A program made the position numbers and the translations under genes. Under the pieces are notes generated by a model. It had not been told where the DNA came from. It was given only the letters and a program-made list of their open reading frames with translations, and did not search any database. Of a DNA stretch of 28,869 nucleotides, positions 22,906-28,869 are shown piece after piece (the stretch's first letter is position 1; each line of letters begins with the position of its first letter). Source of the DNA: JBBDRV01 sp040905285. Lineage in GTDB: Bacteria; Bacteroidota; Rhodothermia; Balneolales; Balneolaceae. Location: contig JBBDRV010000162.1 in assembly GCA_040905285.1 (NCBI GenBank), forward strand, positions 1 through 28,869, given 5' to 3'.

Positions 22906-24360
22906 CTATTCCCGAAAGGACTCATCCAGCAGGCTGTCGAGTACGCTTTCCAGGTTGTATGTCGCACGGATATCGTTAAACCGCTCTATCCGCCCGTCAG
23001 GATTGACCAGGATATAAAACGGGATGCCTCCGCCCCGGTACGTCCGGAACGTCTCCTGCTGAAAACCGTCACCGCCGTACAGCTGTACCCAGGGGTTGTT
23101 GAATTTTTCAATGGATTTTCGCCAGGAGAGGCTGTCTTCATCTAATGAAATGCCCACTATTTCGAACCGGTCCCTGGAGGTGTTCCGGTAAATCCGTTTC
23201 ATGGACGGGAATTCTTCCAGGCACGGAATGCACCAGCTTGCCCAGAAGTCGAGCAGTACATAGCGGCCATCGTAATCGGACATGCTCACACGGTTTCCAT
23301 GCTGATCCGGAAGTGTGAAGGCGGCGGCGGGCTGTCCCGGCCTGACTCCGGCAATCTGATCATGGAACTCCAGGAGAAAACGTGTGTATTCTTCGTAGTC
23401 CGCATAGGTTTCAAGATAGTTCTCGAGGGATTCCTCTGATATGTCCAGAGGCATTTCGCCCAGCCGTTCGGCAACCAGATGCATTTCGGCGTATGCCCGG
23501 GCTTCCTCACCGGCGGCCTGCCGGGCCACCCTCTCCCTGTACCGGTTGAGTCGTTCATATCCCAGGCGCCTGACATCCTGTTCCGACAACCGGCCGCCGT
23601 GCATTGATCGCAGGCTGTCCGCTACATTGTAGCTCATTGAATAGTAATGCGCGAAGTCCCGTATGCCCGCGCGCTGTGCCTTCTGTGATTCCAGGGAAAA
23701 AAAATCATGCCGGCGGGCATAGTCAAGAGCGTCTTCTCTGGCTGATTCCGCGTCAAAAGAGGATGTTTCCGACTGCTGATATGAGATATTCCGGAGGACA
23801 TGATTGAGGTAGTCGCCTACACTGGCAAAATACACCGGGCTGAGCGGAGTGCCTTTAAAATAATCTTCCGCCAGCCGCACCTTTTTTTCATACAGACCGG
23901 GGATCCGGTTTTCTTCGGCACGCCGGAAGGCATCCATTTCACTTGCGATTTCCTTCTCTATCGGCGAAACTTCATTCAGGTACTGTTGATAACGTTCATT
24001 CCAGTCGAGGTCATAGCCCCCTGCAGCTACATTCCGGGGAAATGAATTCCCGTCGATGGACAGGGTTAAATGCATTCCGGGAAAAATCATCAGAGGATAA
24101 TCCGTCCCGTCCAGGGAAAGAGTCACCAGTTCCTCTTCCGCAAGGGGGAGGGTGATTGTAAATTTACCGTTATCCGACATGTCGGCCGGGTGAACAATCT
24201 TATCCGAATATTTATAATGGAGGGGCTTCTGTTCCACGTGCAGTGCCGTTATTTCCCGGCCGCTGATTTCCCCGTCTATCCTGACAGTAGAATCAACAGC
24301 AGATTCGGGATTGCAGGAAATCAAAAAATAAAGGAGCATCAAGCCCGCATGCCTTGCCAT
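22906..24360 (-). CDS. TlpA-like thioredoxin-fold lipoprotein
   Basis: A 484-residue periplasmic lipoprotein. It begins MARHAGLMLLYFLISC with Cys16 as lipidation site. An N-terminal beta-rich domain follows (about 20-115, similar in layout to the DUF4369 domain seen before Bacteroidota TlpA proteins), then a helical middle region (about 115-335) rich in charged residues. The C-terminal thioredoxin domain starts at about 340 and includes PAAAFTLPDQHGNRVSMSDY, then LLDFWASWCIPCLEEFPSM with the redox pair Cys377/Cys380, FEIVGISLDEDSLSW and GGGIPFYILVNPDGRI (cis-Pro loop). It should reduce or exchange disulfides of exported proteins. The ATG at 24360 gives a clean signal peptide; the frame continues to 24465 without a signal. 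It leads the GH3-dehydrogenase-DUF2459 run. Confidence 0.88.
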   Translation of the reverse strand: MARHAGLMLLYFLISCNPESAVDSTVRIDGEISGREITALHVEQKPLHYKYSDKIVHPADMSDNGKFTITLPLAEEELVTLSLDGTDYPLMIFPGMHLTLSIDGNSFPRNVAAGGYDLDWNERYQQYLNEVSPIEKEIASEMDAFRRAEENRIPGLYEKKVRLAEDYFKGTPLSPVYFASVGDYLNHVLRNISYQQSETSSFDAESAREDALDYARRHDFFSLESQKAQRAGIRDFAHYYSMSYNVADSLRSMHGGRLSEQDVRRLGYERLNRYRERVARQAAGEEARAYAEMHLVAERLGEMPLDISEESLENYLETYADYEEYTRFLLEFHDQIAGVRPGQPAAAFTLPDQHGNRVSMSDYDGRYVLLDFWASWCIPCLEEFPSMKRIYRNTSRDRFEIVGISLDEDSLSWRKSIEKFNNPWVQLYGGDGFQQETFRTYRGGGIPFYILVNPDGRIERFNDIRATYNLESVLDSLLDESFRE

Positions 24361-24498
24361 CGCTATATTAGAAAAAGTTAATCTTAATTCTGTGTAACAT
24401 TCATTCTTCCTGCCGGTCTTGCTAACAGAGACGAAGAAAAATGGCTGTAATTGTGTATCGCTCAATAATAAATGATTTCATGCACCAGGACAGTATTA

Positions 24499-24526
24499 AT
24501 TGTATTTTTTCTTAAATGCTAATTTG
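24499..24526 (+). promoter_or_regulatory. Candidate Bacteroidota-type promoter for the TPR membrane protein
   Basis: ATTG (24499-24502), 17 nt, then TAATTTG (24520-24526), close to the TTTG and TAnnTTTG pair of the Bacteroidota primary sigma factor but one base short in the -7 box. The predicted transcript start (about 24531) falls only about 12 nt before the chosen ATG, giving a very short leader. Confidence 0.4.
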
Positions 24527-24542
24527 GTTGGATATGACGAGT

Positions 24543-25283
24543 ATGAAGCGTAATAATATAAATCCGGAAATCGAGAGAAAGATTGATTTTTATGTCAACG
24601 GCAAGCTGGATGATCAGGAGGTTGAGGAGCTTTGGGTTGAATTGATACAGAATGACGATGCGTTCGATTATCTGAAAACAGTTGCAAGCCTGAGGGATAT
24701 CGCTGAAAGAGAACAAAAGCATATAAACGGGGGCACCGGCCGGAAAACAGTCCGAAACCGATGGCAGATGGCAGCAGTTGCGGCTCTTGTACTGATAGCG
24801 GGGGTATTCGGCCTGTTGAGAACAGGGGGTGAAGCGGATTTGGTTGAACCGATTGACAGCATTGAACTTGACTATTACAGATCGACGGAGACCGTCCCGG
24901 ACACAAGTGACGAGGAACAGGTGATACGGGAGGCAATCATTCTGGCGAACCGGGGGGATTACCGGCAAGCCCTCAATCTCATAGAATCAGAACTGGAAAA
25001 AACCGGCGAGGCAAATTCGAGAGCTCTCCTGTTTATCAATGCGGGTTCTATTCTGTATAACACCTCCATGTATGAAGAGGCGGCTGTCCGTTTTGAAAAT
25101 GTCGTAAATATTGATGGAAGCGACCCGCTTGTACAGGAAAGAGCCTACTGGTATCTGGGAAACACCTATTTTCAGTTAAACCAGCTGGATGATGCCAGAG
25201 GGGCATTTCAGAAAGCCTATGAACTGAATGGAGCTTACAGCCGCGTGGCCCAGAGTTACCTGAAGGCCCTGGCAGCCAGATAA
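24543..25283 (+). CDS. Single-pass membrane protein with TPR domain, anti-sigma-like layout
   Basis: A 246-residue protein. The N-terminal ~70 residues are charged and helical (MKRNNINPEIERKIDFYVNG, then DDQEVEELWVELIQNDDAFDYL), resembling the cytoplasmic part of Bacteroidota anti-sigma factors but without a zinc-binding His/Cys set. One membrane segment follows at about 74-92 (WQMAAVAALVLIAGVFGLL). The outside part (about 115-246) is TPR-like: AIILANRGDYRQALNLIE, LLFINAGSILYNTSMYEEAA and YWYLGNTYFQLNQLDDARGAFQKAYEL. Starts at 24516, 24534 and 24543 are all in frame; 24543 is preferred because the candidate promoter covers 24516. No sigma factor gene is next to it in this window. It diverges from the TlpA-like gene and converges on the TPR-CHAT gene, a likely functional partner. 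Confidence 0.72.
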   Translation: MKRNNINPEIERKIDFYVNGKLDDQEVEELWVELIQNDDAFDYLKTVASLRDIAEREQKHINGGTGRKTVRNRWQMAAVAALVLIAGVFGLLRTGGEADLVEPIDSIELDYYRSTETVPDTSDEEQVIREAIILANRGDYRQALNLIESELEKTGEANSRALLFINAGSILYNTSMYEEAAVRFENVVNIDGSDPLVQERAYWYLGNTYFQLNQLDDARGAFQKAYELNGAYSRVAQSYLKALAAR

Positions 25284-25334
25284 GGAAGGTCTCCTCCTGC
25301 CGGTTGTCCAGCCTCACCGGTGCCAAGTTTTTTT

Positions 25335-25385
25335 CCTGACCCCTGACACCTGACCCCTGACCCTCCTCTGACACCCTCTGACCCC
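25335..25385. repeat. Heptameric CCTGACC-type tandem repeat
   Basis: A degenerate 7-bp repeat (CCTGACC, CCTGACA, CCTGACC, CCTGACC, then CTCTGACA and CTCTGACC variants) fills the gap between two convergent genes. Such short tandem repeats are known between genes in cyanobacteria and other phyla. On the minus strand they create the false peptide SGVRGQEKN. Confidence 0.85.
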
Positions 25386-25413
25386 GATAATGCTCCCCTC
25401 CGGAAAGAAGAGG

Positions 25414-28400
25414 TCAGCCAACTGTGCCGGCGTGCCGGGACAGCCGGAAGCGGGTGAAAAAAACAGCGCCTGTAAAGAAAACCGTCAGCAAGGCCAATGA
25501 TGCATTTCTGCCCGGTTTCTCCACCACCGGTTGAGTCCCCCCGTTCAGCATATATGCCCCCCAGTAATGGGGATCCGCATTTTTATTTTTCAGAAAATCC
25601 ATTTTCGCTTCACGAAGCGAGTATGATTTGGTTTCTCCCCTGTTGAGCTGTTCGTAAAACGAAATTGCAAAATCCGAGGCGAACTGGTCGTTGACCGACC
25701 AGGAATTCAATACAAGACTTCGGGCTCCGGCATAGCGCAATGCACGGCTGATTCCCATGATCCCGGCCCCCTGGAAAAATTCGCCTGACCCCGACTCGCA
25801 GGAGTTCAGCATGATCAGGTCATTCCTGAGGTTCATGTCAAAAATCTGATAGGCAAACAGCTGTCCGGCATGGTTATCTACCGGGCTGTTGCTGTCCGGA
25901 TTCAGATAAATGGTTGAGAAAAGGGGATCCGTCTCTGAAATTTTACTGTGGGAGGCAAGATGCAGTATCCTGGAGCTCGAGGCATTGTTCCTGAAGGCTG
26001 CCGGTGTGGCTTCCGATTCCAGAAGAGATACTTTTTCTCCCAGCCTGTCAAGACTGCCGGCAATAGACGTGACCTCGTGTGGGGCTTTGGGCAGAGAAAT
26101 CAGCCCGGGTCCATGCGTGTCCGTAAAAGTGGAGATGCCTATCCCGGTGAAATCCCGTTCATATTGCCTTCTGGATTCACTTCTGATAACATCCTGCAGA
26201 TTATTAAGATATCGCACTTCCATCTGTTCAATCAGATAGTCTGCCGCCCCGTAACTGGTAGGAGTGGGGGGAGGCGAGACCGGAAGGACATCAACCGGCA
26301 GCTGGTAGAGGTAGCTGTCGGGAAGCACTATAAGTGAATTCACATGCCGGGGCAGGGTTTCGAGTTCCAGGTAGGAAAAGACATCATGCAGATCTTCAAG
26401 ATTCGTTTCGCCACGGGTTAATCCGTTGATGGCCTTTTCAAACATGAGTTCTTCCTGCTCGCCGAAAGACAGCTTTTTCTGCGTTATATTCTTTTTGTCG
26501 ATCATAAAAAGATAAAGGTGGTCCAGGATGCGGGTGGCATGCAAAATGATTTCATCACTCCCGATCCTGGACTGGATAGCCCAGAGGGACAAGTTCCGGA
26601 AAAGGTCAGAAGAAGACTGTTGCCGGGTTAGCTGGTTTTTCCGGGCATTCAAGCCGGAGATTTCATTGTGCAGAGCCAGCCGGTCTGCCTGATCAGAGCT
26701 AAGCAGCTTTTTACGCAGTTGGTCAAGCTCCTTGGTAATTCTCCGGTTTTCAGTCAGCTCCTCTTCGGTTAAAAGGTCAGCCTGGATCAGCGGATTGTCG
26801 ATCAGTGAAGCATCGTTGATTGTTTTAAACTGGTCGAGGACATTAAGCATATCTCCGAAGCGTTCCTGTTCCATCAGTAAATCCGCGTAAAGCTTAAACA
26901 GCTTGAGATAAGCCTCTTCCACGTGCCAATATCCGGCTTCCACATCGGTCGTGCCGCGGGCCCTTTCCAGAACCTGGCTGTATACCCTTGAGATCAGCCG
27001 TTCTCCATCGGTAAACCTTCTCTCCCTGTAGGCAATTTCCGCTTCAATTCGGCGGGCATTCACAAGAACGAAAAAATCGGCGTCGTTGACGTCATGTACA
27101 TTGAACTCCCGTATGTACCCGCCCGCCTTTTCCGTATTTTCCAGTGCAAGTTCGATGTCGGCCAGATCTACAAGGGCTTCGAGGTACAGCTGATTATTGT
27201 TATTTTCAGATCCTATCGCCAATACCTCTTCAAAGATTTCACGGCTTTGTTCATAGCGGCCCACTTTTTTATGCAGGGTTGCCTGCTCGTAAAGTATTCG
27301 GACCTGAAGCCGGTAATCCGTGCCGTTGTCCAGGAGGAGTTCAGCATCAGCCAACAATTCACGGGCAGTTTCGTCGTCATCCAGGAATTTCTCGTAATAA
27401 ACGGATTTAGAGATGATAATGGATGCCAGTTCACTTCTGTTGTCTGTTATTTCGGCAAGTCTTCTCGCCTCTTCAATATAGCTGAGGGCAAGATCCCAGT
27501 TGCGATTTTTCCGATAGTAGATATGGAGATTCCGGTAGATGTTGAGCTGATGGCTGGGATCATTCTCCCCGCTGGCCAGCTGAAGGGCATTCATCTGTGT
27601 TTCCAGGTAGAGGTCGTTCTGCCCCAGTTTGTAGTAGACCAGGCTCAGGTTATTCAGGAGACGGGATTCTATGGAGGTCGTAAGGTGCGAACGGTCGGAA
27701 AGCGCGGTTTCAAACACCTCTTTGGCCTCAGCATACCGGCCAATGGAATAAAGATATCCTCCATGTGCAGCAAGGATGGTATTCAGGCCGGTTCTGTCAT
27801 CCATTAAAATGGACAGCGGGATCGTATGTTTTCGCTGGACTTCCAGACTCAGATCCAGGTAACCGGCTCTGTACAGTGTAAAGTCGAGCATCCAAAACAG
27901 ATTCCGTTTTGCCGACGTGTTGGGCAGGTAATCCAGGTCGATCAGGTAATCGAAAAAAGGAACAACAGCGCTGTACCGGTTGGTATTAAATAGTGATTCG
28001 AAGAGTGAGGCGAACAGGAAATCGTTTTTTGCAGGATTGACATGAAGATCCCCCTCCTCGATGATCTTTCGCAGATTCGTCGAAACCCGTTCGTAAAAAA
28101 GGGATTCATCAAGGTCTATGCTGTCATGATAAAAAAGGAGGAGAAATGTTGAGAAATCCCATCCCTTATAATCTGCAGGTTCGGGGCTGACTGCGGAATC
28201 GCGGGCGATGGAATGGTTAAGCTCTTCAAGATCATCTTTCTGTACGGATGAATAGAATTCGTCAAAATGGTCCAGGCGATCTTCGGGTGCATAAACCTGA
28301 AGCTGCAGATACAAATGCAGGTACTCGTCTTCAAAATGTATGGCCACCTCGTGAAAGGATACGGGATCTGCTGAATCACGGTCCAGCCGGTTTATCCATT

Positions 28401-28605
28401 CTGCATTCATGGAGTCGCCGATGGCAAAAAACCGTTCCCTGTACGAATCGCTTTCGAGATAGATCTGCAGGAGGGACCAGAGGGATTCCGGTGAAATTTC
28501 CTCATCTTCCAGGTTCTGAAAATAGACGTGGATCTGCTGGTCCAGTTCCGCAGAGAGAGGCGGATCCGGTTGAAACAGAAAGAATAAAAAAAATAGAAAG
28601 CTCAT
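25414..28605 (-). CDS. Exported TPR-CHAT protein with C-terminal membrane anchor
   Basis: A 1063-residue protein. MSFLFFLFFLFQPDPPLSAE is a signal peptide. A long helical region with TPR units follows (for example GGYLYSIGRYAEAKEVFETA, then SLVYYKLGQNDLYLETQMNA), and a coiled stretch (EELTENRRITKELDQLRKKL). The C-terminal CHAT domain, a caspase-like fold, keeps the His/Cys dyad: RILHLASHSKISETDPLFS (His886) and LIMLNSCESGSGEF (Cys936), followed by GAGIMGISRALRYAGARSLV. A final hydrophobic helix at about 1035-1050 with a basic tail anchors it, so the enzyme would face the periplasm. CHAT proteases usually cut a specific partner protein; the target here is unknown. A TTG at 28629 lies in the loop of a hairpin and is a less likely start. 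It converges on the TPR membrane protein gene. Confidence 0.88.
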   Translation of the reverse strand: MSFLFFLFFLFQPDPPLSAELDQQIHVYFQNLEDEEISPESLWSLLQIYLESDSYRERFFAIGDSMNAEWINRLDRDSADPVSFHEVAIHFEDEYLHLYLQLQVYAPEDRLDHFDEFYSSVQKDDLEELNHSIARDSAVSPEPADYKGWDFSTFLLLFYHDSIDLDESLFYERVSTNLRKIIEEGDLHVNPAKNDFLFASLFESLFNTNRYSAVVPFFDYLIDLDYLPNTSAKRNLFWMLDFTLYRAGYLDLSLEVQRKHTIPLSILMDDRTGLNTILAAHGGYLYSIGRYAEAKEVFETALSDRSHLTTSIESRLLNNLSLVYYKLGQNDLYLETQMNALQLASGENDPSHQLNIYRNLHIYYRKNRNWDLALSYIEEARRLAEITDNRSELASIIISKSVYYEKFLDDDETARELLADAELLLDNGTDYRLQVRILYEQATLHKKVGRYEQSREIFEEVLAIGSENNNNQLYLEALVDLADIELALENTEKAGGYIREFNVHDVNDADFFVLVNARRIEAEIAYRERRFTDGERLISRVYSQVLERARGTTDVEAGYWHVEEAYLKLFKLYADLLMEQERFGDMLNVLDQFKTINDASLIDNPLIQADLLTEEELTENRRITKELDQLRKKLLSSDQADRLALHNEISGLNARKNQLTRQQSSSDLFRNLSLWAIQSRIGSDEIILHATRILDHLYLFMIDKKNITQKKLSFGEQEELMFEKAINGLTRGETNLEDLHDVFSYLELETLPRHVNSLIVLPDSYLYQLPVDVLPVSPPPTPTSYGAADYLIEQMEVRYLNNLQDVIRSESRRQYERDFTGIGISTFTDTHGPGLISLPKAPHEVTSIAGSLDRLGEKVSLLESEATPAAFRNNASSSRILHLASHSKISETDPLFSTIYLNPDSNSPVDNHAGQLFAYQIFDMNLRNDLIMLNSCESGSGEFFQGAGIMGISRALRYAGARSLVLNSWSVNDQFASDFAISFYEQLNRGETKSYSLREAKMDFLKNKNADPHYWGAYMLNGGTQPVVEKPGRNASLALLTVFFTGAVFFTRFRLSRHAGTVG

Positions 28606-28615
28606 AAAAAGAATG

Positions 28616-28644
28616 TAATAATGCTGCAATATACAGCATTATTA
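28616..28644. repeat. Perfect 11-bp inverted repeat 11 nt upstream of the CHAT gene
   Basis: TAATAATGCTG (28616-28626) and CAGCATTATTA (28634-28644) with a 7-nt spacer. It lies between the terminator of the upstream gene and the CHAT start codon, in the position of an operator or a 5' leader hairpin. Symmetry of this length is unlikely by chance in so short a gap. Confidence 0.75.
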
Positions 28645-28646
28645 CG

Positions 28647-28694
28647 AAAAGCCGGCAATCCGCCGCCGCCAGGGCGGAGGTTGTTTTTGCCGGC
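28647..28694 (-). terminator. Terminator of the gene entering from the right edge
   Basis: On the minus strand GCCGGCAA (28694-28687) pairs with TTGCCGGC (28658-28651). Inside is a second GC-rich stem (CCGCC with GGCGG), and TTTT follows (28650-28647). It lies 26 nt after the stop codon of the gene that enters from the right and separates it from the CHAT gene. Confidence 0.75.
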
Positions 28695-28720
28695 CGTTAA
28701 ACACAGCTTTGGTCCACAGC

Positions 28721-28869
28721 TTAGTTCCATTCTGCGGGTGGCGGCGGATCGATTGTCGGATCCATATCATCCCCGCCGTCGCCGTCCCAGATGTTGTCGG
28801 GATCGGCATTCCGGCCGTTATCCTGGGTTGTTTCGGTTACGGACTGCCCGGCCTCTTCAAGATTGGAGT
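28721..28869 (-). CDS. C-terminus of an acidic hypothetical protein, cut by the right edge
   Basis: The last 49 codons of a gene that begins beyond the window, ending in TAA at 28721-28723. The visible tail reads SNLEEAGQSVTETTQDNGRN, then ADPDNIWDGDGGDDMDPTID and PPPPAEWN. It is acidic, low in hydrophobic residues and ends with a proline stretch, so it is probably disordered. The other two minus-strand frames are closed by stops here, and a good terminator follows this stop, which supports it being real. No family is recognised. It shares strand and neighbourhood with the CHAT gene and might be a partner, but nothing in the visible part shows this. Confidence 0.6.
   Translation of the reverse strand, partial: SNLEEAGQSVTETTQDNGRNADPDNIWDGDGGDDMDPTIDPPPPAEWN

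Noticed and set aside
25048..25374. Minus-strand 108-residue frame beginning MSEEGQGSGVRGQEKN
   Set aside because: Its start is the translated heptamer repeat and the rest is antisense to the TPR protein; this is a common false prediction.

Overview
The window looks like a chromosomal segment of a Bacteroidota-type bacterium, most plausibly of the Balneolota/Rhodothermota branch. That placement is inference from gene content and style. Most genes lack a clear Shine-Dalgarno sequence and have A/T-rich upstream stretches. There is a small Hc1-like histone H1 gene, a UMF1-type transporter, a YfhO-type membrane protein, a TlpA-like lipoprotein and a secreted CHAT/TPR protein, and base composition is near 50% GC. 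I see no rRNA, tRNA, CRISPR array, insertion sequence or phage gene. All genes look intact except the two cut by the window ends.

Left part (1-11.7 kb): surface and envelope functions dominate. A polysaccharide flippase (cut by the left edge) and a family 4 glycosyltransferase diverge. Next, on the minus strand, come a CARDB-type lipoprotein with an expanded, extremely acidic repeat and, just downstream, an integral membrane protein resembling the vitamin K-dependent gamma-glutamyl carboxylase (HTTM/VKGC family). A Glu/Asp-rich exported protein next to a glutamate carboxylase homologue is the most intriguing pairing in the window. pncB (NAD salvage) follows on the plus strand. Then comes a tight minus-strand cluster gatC - yfhO-like - glycosyltransferase - FkbM methyltransferase, with 2-nt and 15-nt gaps and an 11-bp overlap. 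It ties a tRNA amidotransferase subunit to glycan or lipid decoration genes.

Middle part (11.8-20 kb): mostly housekeeping. It holds an NAD-type isocitrate/isopropylmalate dehydrogenase flanked by a near-identical 23-bp direct repeat, a UMF1-family MFS transporter, an Hc1-like histone with its own terminator, a ydbS/ydbT-like pair of bacterial PH-domain membrane proteins, and gcvP (glycine cleavage P-protein). The gcvP upstream region carries unusual nested inverted repeats.

Right part (20.1-28.9 kb): a four-gene minus-strand run contains a TlpA-like lipoprotein, a GH3 (NagZ-like) hydrolase, a GhrA-like 2-hydroxyacid dehydrogenase and a DUF2459 lipoprotein. Diverging from it is a membrane-anchored TPR protein of anti-sigma-like layout. 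This converges on a large exported TPR-CHAT protein with a complete His/Cys dyad and a C-terminal membrane anchor. A heptameric repeat lies between the two. The window ends in the C-terminus of an acidic, proline-ending protein whose terminator sits directly before the CHAT gene.
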